Shown here: positions 41,436 to 49,089 of the stretch, one piece after another | Layout of the letters: each line of letters opens with the position of its first letter | Position numbering within the stretch: position 1 is the stretch's first letter | Assembly: GCA_028714855.1 (NCBI GenBank) | Contig: JAQTLP010000011.1 | Span: 16,270 to 80,269 of the forward strand | Direction of reading: 5' to 3' | Source of the DNA: Phycisphaerae bacterium | GTDB lineage: Bacteria; Planctomycetota; Phycisphaerae; Sedimentisphaerales; Anaerobacaceae | Length of the DNA: 64,000 nt | Translations under genes and position numbers: made by a program | Notes under the pieces: generated by a model | What the model saw: only the letters and a program-made list of their open reading frames with translations | What the model was told of the DNA's origin: nothing | Databases searched by the model: none

Positions 41436-43325
41436 ATGGACGAGTTGAAAGTCAATAATCATAACGAGGGCCAAAAGATTACCGAGGAAACAAAAGGCAT
41501 CGCCAAACGCAGCTTTCGGATTGCATGTATTATTTTTTCCCTTGCGCTTGCTGTTCGCCTTATATATCTTTATGAAAGCTCGGCCAATCCATCGTTCCAG
41601 GTTCCGATTGTGGATTCCAAAATTTATGACGAAACTGCCAAGGCGCTTATCTCCGGCCAAGGTACGGCGAGCAACCTTTTCTGGCAGCCGTTTTTTTATC
41701 AAGTTTTTCTGTCTGTAGTTTATTTATTCAGCGACAACTCAATTGTTTTCACGAAGATTCTTCAGGTTCTGTTGGGGGCTTTGACCTGTGGGCTGACCTA
41801 TAAGCTGGGTAAGAAGATTTTCGGCGAGCGAACCGGCATCATAGCAGGGCTTATTGCGGCGTTTTACGGGCCGCTGTTATTTTATGAATCGGAACTTCTT
41901 GCGACAGGATGGGCTGCTTTTTGGGCGGTGGTGATAGTATGGCTTTTCCTGGAAGTGAAGGAGAAAGACAAGAGCAAGCAGTGGTTTTTGCTGGGGCTAT
42001 GCGGGGCTTTGGGCATTATTACCCGTCCTGAGTTTATCCTGTTTTTTATTGCCGGTTGTATCTGGCTGCGGTTTCAAGTGCCACGAGAGCTATCGCTTGC
42101 GACCAGGTTTGCCGCTGTTTTCGCAGGTATCGCAGTGGTTGTAGTGCCGGTTGGTATTGCGTCGGTGTATGCTACAGGAAGATTTTCGGTTGTCCCATCT
42201 TCGGCCGGGATTAACTTATACATCGGGAATAATCCGGATTATTGCAAGATGCTGACTATCCGGCCGGGCGAAGGATGGGGCGAGCTTATAGGGCTTCCGG
42301 GGCAATCCGGGATGGGAAAGAGTGTATGGGATGAGGACAAGTTTTTTAAGCAGCAAGTGATGGAATACGCGAAGAATCAACCCCTTGATTTTGCCAAAGG
42401 GCTGGGGCGCAAGACTCTGGAGTTTATCAGTTCAAGGGAAATTCCGAGAAACTTAGATATATATCTGTTCGGCAGGTGGTCACGGTTACTTAGTCTGCTG
42501 ACGTGGAAAGCCGGGGGGGTTGGGTTTCCATTCGGGCTTATTTTTCCGCTGGCGGTATTGGGCATAATATTCAACTGGAAACGGATTCCAGCACCTGTGG
42601 TATTTTTTATAGCGTTGTATCCATTGTCTATAATTTTAGTTTTTGTCGCAAGCCGTTATAGGGTGCCGATGGTTCCGATTCTTGCTATTCTTGCATCGGC
42701 GGGATTGGTCGGCGCAGTCGAGATGTTTCGGCAGAAACACTGGCGAGAGGTTATACTAATGGGCGCTGCGGCTGGGGGGGCTGTTTTGCTATCGACCCTG
42801 CCGGGACCGTTCTGCGAAGAACAAGTGAATTTCGAGCCTGAATTTTACCAGTTTGTTGGTCATGGGATGGTTAAGCGAGGTTTTTATGATAAGGCAATGG
42901 AGTGTTTAACCAAGTCCCTGCAAATGAATCCGGATTACAATGAGACTTATTTTTATATAGGAGAAGCACTTAGAGGACAAGGTAGGTTCGATGAGGCAAT
43001 CGAGAATTACAAGAAGGCACTTGGGCTGAAGCTGGACAGTTCTATCGAATATGTTGCGCATAATAATCTTGGCGTGGTGCTTGCAGGACAAGACAGGCTG
43101 GATGAGGCAATCGAACAATATAAAGAGACAATTCGGCTGAAGCCGGATTATCCAATTGTTCATAATAATCTGGGCATAATACTGTTGAAGCAGGGTAAGA
43201 CGGACGAGGCAATCGAATGTTTTCAAGAAGCACTGCGATTAAAACCTAACTTTCGTGAGGCGCGTGAAAACCTGGCCTCGGCGCTTGCGCAGCAGAAGGA
43301 ATCGCAAGAAACGGTTCAACAATAA
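41436..43325 (+). CDS. GT39-like integral membrane glycosyltransferase with C-terminal TPR domain
   Basis: 629-residue membrane protein. The start at 41436 has GGAGAAG six to seven bases upstream; TTG and GTG codons just before it were rejected. About 11 hydrophobic helices follow. The first periplasmic loop has DSKIYDETAKALISG, resembling the catalytic D-rich loop of GT39/ArnT-type transferases that use lipid-linked sugars. The C-terminal 150 residues (about 475-625) contain four TPR units such as NNLGVVLAGQDRLDEAIEQY. The combination resembles O-mannosyltransferase-like proteins of planctomycetes; donor and acceptor are unknown. Confidence 0.8.
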   Translation: MDELKVNNHNEGQKITEETKGIAKRSFRIACIIFSLALAVRLIYLYESSANPSFQVPIVDSKIYDETAKALISGQGTASNLFWQPFFYQVFLSVVYLFSDNSIVFTKILQVLLGALTCGLTYKLGKKIFGERTGIIAGLIAAFYGPLLFYESELLATGWAAFWAVVIVWLFLEVKEKDKSKQWFLLGLCGALGIITRPEFILFFIAGCIWLRFQVPRELSLATRFAAVFAGIAVVVVPVGIASVYATGRFSVVPSSAGINLYIGNNPDYCKMLTIRPGEGWGELIGLPGQSGMGKSVWDEDKFFKQQVMEYAKNQPLDFAKGLGRKTLEFISSREIPRNLDIYLFGRWSRLLSLLTWKAGGVGFPFGLIFPLAVLGIIFNWKRIPAPVVFFIALYPLSIILVFVASRYRVPMVPILAILASAGLVGAVEMFRQKHWREVILMGAAAGGAVLLSTLPGPFCEEQVNFEPEFYQFVGHGMVKRGFYDKAMECLTKSLQMNPDYNETYFYIGEALRGQGRFDEAIENYKKALGLKLDSSIEYVAHNNLGVVLAGQDRLDEAIEQYKETIRLKPDYPIVHNNLGIILLKQGKTDEAIECFQEALRLKPNFREARENLASALAQQKESQETVQQ

Positions 43326-43390
43326 CTTATTAGAGTGACCGGCCTTAATTTATGCTGGAAATGCCGGCTTAATAGCAGAGAGCAGAAAGA

Positions 43391-43879
43391 ATGAGTGATT
43401 GGGAAATAGATAAGCCGCTGGGGCAGTGCAGCGGCAGCGGTAATAAAATCGGGTATGAGGAGGAATATTTTGCCGCTCTGGTTGAAACTGGTGAAGGATT
43501 GTCGCGGCGGGATTTTTGCGCCGATTACTGGCAGGCTGCAAAGCCAAATGTGTTCTGTTACTGGAAAACCAGACTGCCGCGGCCCGATGAGAAGAAACAC
43601 AAATTTATTGATGATGAAATGCTGATGGCTTTTTTTGAAAGGCTGGGAAAGGAAACAGAACAGGAAAGAATAAATTTTCGCTTTGTGCTGGCATTGGTGC
43701 TGATGCGGAAAAGACGCTTGAAATATGACTCATCCAAAATCGAAGGCGGTAAAGAAGTTTGGCGTTTGAGAATAGCGGGTGAGAAGGAATACGTCGAGGT
43801 AACAAATCCCAATCTTGATGATGAACAAATTAAGCAGTTGACCAGCCAGATAGGCGAGATTCTACAAACGGATTTATAA
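43391..43879 (+). CDS. Conserved hypothetical protein (planctomycete-type)
   Basis: 162-residue cytosolic protein with Cys13 in LGQCSGSG and a helical middle (FERLGKETEQERINFRFVLA). No catalytic motif is recognised. AGCAGAAAGA lies before the ATG. It is separated from the following lipoprotein-like gene by only 4 bases, so the pair is probably translated together. It reminds me of small hypotheticals in other planctomycetes, but this is memory, not a search. Confidence 0.7.
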   Translation: MSDWEIDKPLGQCSGSGNKIGYEEEYFAALVETGEGLSRRDFCADYWQAAKPNVFCYWKTRLPRPDEKKHKFIDDEMLMAFFERLGKETEQERINFRFVLALVLMRKRRLKYDSSKIEGGKEVWRLRIAGEKEYVEVTNPNLDDEQIKQLTSQIGEILQTDL

Positions 43880-43883
43880 AAAA

Positions 43884-44786
43884 ATGGAAATCCGAAGTTC
43901 AAGGCCAGAAACCAATATAATACTGTTTCTCATTGCTGCTATGGAGATGTTAATTTTTGGGGGCTGCGCGGCCCAGATGGGAAGGTCGGTGCGGGTGTGT
44001 CCGGGAAAGGCATCTGCAGCCGAGTCGTTATCTTTACTGAGAGTGCAATTAGAAAATGCGGTGCCGCTGAAAGCAGATGGGCAGTGTCTTTTGCAATATT
44101 ACACCGAGAAGGGGAAACTTAAAAAGGAAAATTTTCCAGTGAAGCTGTGGGTGAATCCCGCCCCTGCGGCAGGGGCGGGGATGAACCCGCCGGCTGAAAT
44201 CTATATGCAGGGCGATATTGCTTTCGACCCGAAGGGGATTGTTCTCGGCTCAAATAAAGAAGAGTTTTGGCTGGCGGTGAGATTGAAAGAGATAAGCGGT
44301 TATTGGTGGGGACGGTGGTCGGGGAGAGAATATCCTGAAAAGCTGATGATTAGTCCGAGATTGGTGCTCGAAGCTTTAGGGGCAGCGGCTGTCGGGGACG
44401 AAGAGGGGTGGTCGCTGTCGAATGAGGGAGCGTTTGACGTACTTACAAAACAAGAGGGCGGCATCGAGACCAAGAAGATATATATTAATAATTGTGATTA
44501 TTTAGTCAGAAGAATCGAATATTACGACGGCGGCCGGGTCGCTGTTATTGTGGAATTGGACAAATACAAGGAGATATCCAAGAACTTTTTTGTTCCACGC
44601 ATCGTAAAGATAGTCAACCGTGCCGGCGGCAGCAAGGGAGATTCGGTACAAATTACTCTCGGCTCTGTTAAGCCGGTGAAATTTACCGATAAGCAGCGTG
44701 AGCGCCTCTTTGTTCGTCCGCAGGAGCAGGGTTTTAAGCAAATTTACAAAATTGTTGATGGTAAGATTATCGAACAACCCAAATAA
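43884..44786 (+). CDS. Hypothetical envelope lipoprotein
   Basis: 300-residue protein with an N-terminal hydrophobic stretch ending FGGC (Cys28), fitting a lipoprotein signal with a long N-region. The mature part has alternating hydrophobic strands (YLVRRIEYYDGGRVAVIVELD) as in LolA/LolB-like beta barrels, but this is inference. A 23-base palindrome (44157-44179) is inserted in frame and gives the proline/alanine/glycine-rich NPAPAAGAGMNPP. It lies 4 bases after the preceding hypothetical gene and 11 bases before the methyltransferase. Confidence 0.7.
   Translation: MEIRSSRPETNIILFLIAAMEMLIFGGCAAQMGRSVRVCPGKASAAESLSLLRVQLENAVPLKADGQCLLQYYTEKGKLKKENFPVKLWVNPAPAAGAGMNPPAEIYMQGDIAFDPKGIVLGSNKEEFWLAVRLKEISGYWWGRWSGREYPEKLMISPRLVLEALGAAAVGDEEGWSLSNEGAFDVLTKQEGGIETKKIYINNCDYLVRRIEYYDGGRVAVIVELDKYKEISKNFFVPRIVKIVNRAGGSKGDSVQITLGSVKPVKFTDKQRERLFVRPQEQGFKQIYKIVDGKIIEQPK
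44157..44179. repeat. GC-rich palindrome inserted in frame in a coding region
   Basis: CCCGCCCCTGC and GCAGGGGCGGG flank a single G, a perfect 23-base palindrome. It resembles 8354-8374 and 23641-23660 and here encodes part of an Ala/Gly/Pro loop without disturbing the frame. Confidence 0.65.
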
Positions 44787-44797
44787 GGGCAGGGTTT

Positions 44798-45700
44798 ATG
44801 GCCAAAATAAGCTTGAGAGAAAGAATAAGTAAGGGCGTATTTTTGTTAGACGGCGCGATGGGGACACAATTGATTGCCCGCGGCATTGAATTGGGCCGAT
44901 GCTACGATTGTTTGAATATTGAGCAGCCGGATGCCATTTTGGAGATTCACCGAGCATATCTGGAAGCAGGCAGCGATGCGGTTTTGACCAATACGTTCGG
45001 TGCCAATAGATTCACCTTGGCCCGGCATGGGTTTAGTGATAAGGTCAGGCAAATCAATATAGCCGGAGCACAAATAGCTCGCGAGGCAGCAGGCGAGGAC
45101 AAATACGTATTAGGCGATATCGGGCCAAGCGGTGATTTTCTGAAGCCTTTGGGAAACTTAGAGCCGGGAGGATTAAGAGAGGCTATTTTTGAGCAGGCGA
45201 AGGCACTTTCGGAAGGAGGGGTGGATGGTTTTATAATCGAAACGGAGACAGCCCTTGATGAAGCGACAATTACAGTCGAGGCAGTAAAACAGGTAAGCGG
45301 AGATTTGCCGGTGTTTGTATCATTTGCTTTTGACTGGGTTGCCGGTGATTTTAAAACGATGATGGGGGTTGATGTCAAATCAGCGATTACAAAGATGGTT
45401 TCATTAGGCGTCGATGCCGTCGGGTTTAACTGCGGAACGGTCTCGCTCGATGAATATGTAGAATTGGCAAAGAAGTTTGTCTCTACGGTAAAGACCTTAA
45501 ATAAGAAGGTATTAGTTTTTGCAGAGCCGAATGCGGGTAAGCCAGAACTGGTTGACGGCAGAGCGGTTTATAGGGTAACGCCTGAAGATTTTGCGGCGGC
45601 GGTGGAGAAGATACATTCAGCCGGCGTAAATATTATCGGCGGCTGTTGCGGAACAACCCCGGAACATATTAGAGCGTTAGCTGAGATTCTGAAAAAGTAG
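44798..45700 (+). CDS. Homocysteine S-methyltransferase family protein
   Basis: 300-residue TIM-barrel enzyme like the N-terminal domain of MetH or BHMT/MmuM. It transfers a methyl group to the thiol of homocysteine, bound by zinc. Zinc ligands are seen: C212 in GFNCG and C283/C284 in GGCCGTTPEHI. The N-terminus LLDGAMGTQLIARGIELG and TNTFGANRFTLARHG are typical of MetH. Only this domain is present, so it either uses S-methylmethionine or another donor, or cooperates with a separate cobalamin protein. Confidence 0.92.
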   Translation: MAKISLRERISKGVFLLDGAMGTQLIARGIELGRCYDCLNIEQPDAILEIHRAYLEAGSDAVLTNTFGANRFTLARHGFSDKVRQINIAGAQIAREAAGEDKYVLGDIGPSGDFLKPLGNLEPGGLREAIFEQAKALSEGGVDGFIIETETALDEATITVEAVKQVSGDLPVFVSFAFDWVAGDFKTMMGVDVKSAITKMVSLGVDAVGFNCGTVSLDEYVELAKKFVSTVKTLNKKVLVFAEPNAGKPELVDGRAVYRVTPEDFAAAVEKIHSAGVNIIGGCCGTTPEHIRALAEILKK

Positions 45701-45720
45701 ATACTGGATAAGTTGTTTTG

Positions 45721-47031
45721 TTAAGCGTTGTCCAGGAATTTTGCGATATGGTCGATGGTTTTTTGGGTTGCGCCTTGGTTATTTCGGATTACGTTTTGGC
45801 CATTGCGGGCGATTTTTTCGGTGAAGTCGGGGTCACTTAGGCACTTCTGCATTGTTTCGAGCAAATCCTGTTTGTCTTTTACCATAATTCCGCCCTGAGC
45901 GGCTAAAAGGTCGTCGGCGGTCTGCTGGAAGTTATGAATCCATGGGCCGAAGATTGTGCATTTGCCCAGCGCGGCAGCTTCAATCATATCCGAGCCGCCC
46001 ATTGGGGCTAGAGAACGGCCTGCAAAAATTATAGTCGCGAGGGAGTAGAATTTACGCAGGTCGCCCATGGTATCGCCGAGGATAACCCGTGACTCGTTGC
46101 CCGTGACTTGTCGCTCGTTGTTTTTGATTTGGCTATATCGGATGAGGTTGAAGCCGGATTGTTCTATGAGTTGAGCGACTTCGTCGAAACGTTCGGGTTT
46201 TCGGGGGACAATAGCCAATCGCAGGTCTTTGAATTGTTCCTTTAGGTTTTTGTATACTTCGAGAATGATTTGCTCTTCGCCTGGGCCTGTTGCGCCAGCG
46301 ACCCATAACTGAGTTTTGAGTTCTGAGTTTTGAGTTCTTAGGTTCAGTTGTTCGGCGAGCGTATCTGTGCCATCAACTTTGTCGGTGATTTGGGCAGTGT
46401 CATATTTGAGTGAGCCGGTAACGAATACTTTTGCTCTTTGGCAGCCAATTTCTATGAAGCGCTGAGCGTATTCGTCCGTCTGGGCGAGAACGAGACTTAA
46501 TCTTCTGAACATTTCCTTGGCGAGCGGTTTTATCTTTTTGTATTTAGAGAAACTTCTGTTGGTTAATCGGCCATTGACCACAATGACAGGGGTATGCAAC
46601 TGGTTTGCAATTAGGACAAAATTGGGCCAAACTTCCAGTTCCATCAGGATGCAGGCGACCGGCTGGATTCCGAGAAAGGCACGTCGCATCGTACAGGAGA
46701 AATCGAACGGGAAGTAAAAGACTTTATGACTAGCACCGAAGACGGTGGTTGCACGGGCGAAACCGGTGTCGGTAGTAGTGCTTATTACGATTTCGAAACT
46801 GGTGAATCTTTTTTTAAGCTCTTCGACGAGGGTCTTAGCTGCGTTGACCTCGCCGAGGCTTACGGCGTGGAGCCAGATGCATTTTTTCAGGGCTGGGTCT
46901 TTGCGGGCAATTCTGCCAAAGCGATTAGCCCAGCCGGCCCGATATCGTCCGTATCTGACCATCCGATACAGAACGAAGGGGGTAATTGCGAAAGCTATCA
47001 GCAAATATACACAATCGATGATGAATTTCAT
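45721..47031 (-). CDS. waaA: 3-deoxy-D-manno-octulosonic acid transferase (WaaA/KdtA)
   Basis: 436-residue GT30-type membrane-associated enzyme that adds Kdo to lipid IVA. An N-terminal membrane anchor is followed by WLHAVSLGEVNAAKTLVEEL (catalytic glutamate), the C-terminal GGSDMIEAAALGKCTIFGPW and nucleotide-binding residues. Two loops contain low-complexity in-frame words: NLRTQNSELKTQL (46312-46345) and ERQVTGNESRV (46090-46119), where relatives have short variable loops. The gene indicates LPS with Kdo. It is convergent with the homocysteine methyltransferase gene. Confidence 0.93.
   Translation of the reverse strand: MKFIIDCVYLLIAFAITPFVLYRMVRYGRYRAGWANRFGRIARKDPALKKCIWLHAVSLGEVNAAKTLVEELKKRFTSFEIVISTTTDTGFARATTVFGASHKVFYFPFDFSCTMRRAFLGIQPVACILMELEVWPNFVLIANQLHTPVIVVNGRLTNRSFSKYKKIKPLAKEMFRRLSLVLAQTDEYAQRFIEIGCQRAKVFVTGSLKYDTAQITDKVDGTDTLAEQLNLRTQNSELKTQLWVAGATGPGEEQIILEVYKNLKEQFKDLRLAIVPRKPERFDEVAQLIEQSGFNLIRYSQIKNNERQVTGNESRVILGDTMGDLRKFYSLATIIFAGRSLAPMGGSDMIEAAALGKCTIFGPWIHNFQQTADDLLAAQGGIMVKDKQDLLETMQKCLSDPDFTEKIARNGQNVIRNNQGATQKTIDHIAKFLDNA
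46090..46119 (-). repeat. In-frame low-complexity word in waaA (CGTGACTCGTTGCCCGTGAC type)
   Basis: A short internal duplication of GTGACTCGTTG and GTGACTTGTCGCTCGTTG type words encodes ERQVTGNESRV in a loop before LGDTMGDL. Non-coding low-complexity words of the same style occur in intergenic DNA of this window. Confidence 0.45.
46312..46345 (-). repeat. In-frame GAGTTTTGAGTTC duplication in waaA
   Basis: GAGTTTTGAGTTCT is present twice in tandem and encodes RTQNSELKTQ in the loop before WVAGATGPGEE. It appears to be a dispersed ACTCAAAACTCAG-type word that entered the coding region in frame. Confidence 0.5.
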
Positions 47032-47114
47032 TTTACACTTTCTAAAAAAGCAGACAGGCGATTACGAAGTAATAAATGATATTTGAAAAGCTTTGGTTTG
47101 TCAAACAAATCTGG

Positions 47115-47134
47115 ATTCCCGCTTGCGCGGGAAT
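47115..47134. repeat. dRS3-like 20-bp palindrome ATTCCCGC-N4-GCGGGAAT
   Basis: ATTCCCGCTTGCGCGGGAAT is a 20-base palindrome with the same ATTCCC-N8-GGGAAT layout as the dRS3 repeats described in Neisseria and words in many other genomes. It lies between waaA and the aspartyl protease gene and has CTGG before and GACA after, the usual extension of this word. Confidence 0.6.
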
Positions 47135-47170
47135 GACAAGGGGACGATTTACGAAAATGACGTTAGATTT

Positions 47171-48802
47171 TTAAAGTTCCACACTTTCAAGCCAATGGTT
47201 GGCCAGCACGGCGAAATCAAGGAAATTGACGATGCCATCAGGACTCGACGTCGGAGCCAAATCACATTGCGAGTTCCAGTCCGGCGAAGATGGAGTTTGG
47301 AGCCAGTGGCTGGCTAACTCGGCCAGGTCCAGGAAGTCCACCTTGTGGTCACCGCCCGGCGGTGCAATGTCGGCAATAAGAGGCATAAGAGCAAATTCGA
47401 TGGAAGGGTCATCCAGCCCCAAGAGGCCTCCGCCCCGAAGTACGAAGTTAAGCTCAACGAAAAGGTTCATGCCGATTATGCCATCGGCGGTTCCGCCTTC
47501 GGGCGAGGCAACGTCAAGCAGAATAACGGGGATGTCTGTGAAGGAGAGCCATTCGCCCAATGCAGGTATGTCAATTGAATCGATGTAAAAGCCGGGGGCC
47601 ATTATGATATCGCCTGTAACTCCCTGTATCTCGACCTCAAAGGCTGGGTTAGCTGGATTGAGACCGAGACGGGCAGCCACTCTTGAGCCGACAACAGTGA
47701 CCTGGGCGCCGGTGTCGAGCATAAAACGGTCTTTGTCGATAGCACTTTTACTGCCTTCGTAAAGGTCAACACTGTGGACAAAAAAGATGCTTTGAGACAA
47801 GTTGCCGATTATTATGGAGGGGCTTGCTGGAGGAAGTTCAAAGGGGTTAAACGGGTCGATATAGGGAATATATTCTACGTCAATACCGCCGAGAGGCCGC
47901 AACTCCAGAGGTATTTTGTTGGAATAGGTCGGGCAGCAGGGGTCAGAGAGTTCATAAAATGATATGTCCGGACCTGTGAAATCCTCGCTGCCATGGGAAA
48001 TGGTGATTTGACGGTCGTTATGGAAATCCGCAGCAAAGTAAACAGACAGAGGCGAACCAATGGCTGTGGGTAAGTTCGGTGAATCGAACGCATCACCTAC
48101 GACGACAGAGACGTTAGTCTCGCCGACCATGCCGGAGGTGTCGTAGAGCATACCATCAGGTTCTATCGCACCGAGTCCATCGATGAAGATGCCCAGCGGA
48201 TAGCTTACCCAGGCAAAGACCGAGCCGGTGACGCCGGAAACCTCAACCGTATTTGAGGTAAGGTATGGACCGGAAAGGCCAGCCTGGCTGGCGGCAGCGT
48301 GACTGATTATGTGAGCGCTGGCACCTGTGTCGAAGATGCCGACGGCGTAGTCAGATTCCGGATTGGGCGTCAGGTAGCTTCCGGAGACGAAATCTATTGG
48401 TACTGCATCAAATCGCAAATCATCTTCGTTGAAACGCTCGTTGGTTACGGCAACGGCTATCCATGGAACGAATCCGTCTACGGGAGGCGAGTCAATCACA
48501 AGGGCAATCATGGAAGCGGGGGTTTTCTTAGCAAGGGGCGCAAGGCGGAAGGCAGCTTCTGCTGGAAGAACTTTTTTATGCAGGGATGCCGGCCGACGGC
48601 CCTTTCGTTTACCGAACATCGGCGGCGTTTTTTCTTGAGGGTAGTTGACGGCCTTGATGGAGCTGCCGCCGGTCATACGCCAATTAACTGGTTGTCGCTG
48701 CCAGTCCGGCTTTTTGGCTTCAACGGCAGGAATCCAGCAAAGGACAGCAATGAACAACAGAACAAAGTTTTTGCGGCACAAAAGGCCTTTATTATCTGAC
48801 AT
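47171..48802 (-). CDS. Secreted two-lobed retropepsin-like aspartyl protease with dockerin-like C-terminal repeats
   Basis: 543-residue exported protein with a signal peptide (about residues 1-29). Two aspartyl protease motifs are seen: FDTGASAHIISH (D158) and FMLDTGAQVTVVGS (about D359), each followed by hydrophobic-hydrophobic-Gly segments, so one chain may form both lobes of the active site. The C-terminal 80 residues contain two repeats of the planctomycete dockerin-like type, KVDFLDLAELASHWLQ and IVNFLDFAVLANHWLE, with calcium-loop-like DGIVNF. They may attach the protease to surface structures. ATG is preceded by AGAAGGGGTAAT. Confidence 0.85.
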   Translation of the reverse strand: MSDNKGLLCRKNFVLLFIAVLCWIPAVEAKKPDWQRQPVNWRMTGGSSIKAVNYPQEKTPPMFGKRKGRRPASLHKKVLPAEAAFRLAPLAKKTPASMIALVIDSPPVDGFVPWIAVAVTNERFNEDDLRFDAVPIDFVSGSYLTPNPESDYAVGIFDTGASAHIISHAAASQAGLSGPYLTSNTVEVSGVTGSVFAWVSYPLGIFIDGLGAIEPDGMLYDTSGMVGETNVSVVVGDAFDSPNLPTAIGSPLSVYFAADFHNDRQITISHGSEDFTGPDISFYELSDPCCPTYSNKIPLELRPLGGIDVEYIPYIDPFNPFELPPASPSIIIGNLSQSIFFVHSVDLYEGSKSAIDKDRFMLDTGAQVTVVGSRVAARLGLNPANPAFEVEIQGVTGDIIMAPGFYIDSIDIPALGEWLSFTDIPVILLDVASPEGGTADGIIGMNLFVELNFVLRGGGLLGLDDPSIEFALMPLIADIAPPGGDHKVDFLDLAELASHWLQTPSSPDWNSQCDLAPTSSPDGIVNFLDFAVLANHWLESVEL

Positions 48803-48955
48803 TAAATTATTACCCCTTCTCTAAAGCACTATTGTAACATATTTATACAGAAATTGCACGTATAAAATTACCTATACGGCCGCGAAGACGTGGTACGGCC
48901 AGATATATTCTTGACTTATCTGCCGTTTTGGCGTAATAAACAGCAGCAGGTGCTC

Positions 48956-49029
48956 GTCCCCGTAGCTCAATTGGACAGAGCGTTGGCCTCCGGAGCCAAA
49001 GGTTGTGAGTTCGAGTCTCACCGGGGATA
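48956..49029 (+). tRNA. tRNA-Arg (anticodon CCG)
   Basis: A complete cloverleaf fits: acceptor GTCCCCG/CGGGGAT (with a terminal G-T pair), D arm GCTC...GAGC, anticodon arm TTGGC-CTCCGGA-GCCAA with anticodon CCG, variable AGGTT, T arm GTGAG-TTCGAGT-CTCAC and discriminator A. CCA is not encoded. It lies between the protease and the exporter genes on the plus strand. Confidence 0.95.
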
Positions 49030-49089
49030 GTTAAAGGTGAGCCATTTTGATTGTTCACAGCCAGCTTTTGAAAGACCAAGGAAACTATT

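Noticed and set aside
41436..43325. Reading the N-terminal TTG at 41418 or GTG at 41421 as start
   Set aside because: The GGAGAAG site at 41423-41429 would lie inside the coding region; the ATG at 41436 fits it.
48843..49079. Minus-strand open frame of 78 codons across the tRNA
   Set aside because: It is antisense to tRNA-Arg(CCG) and its peptide (GETRTHNLWLRRPTLC) is the well-known false translation of a tRNA gene.
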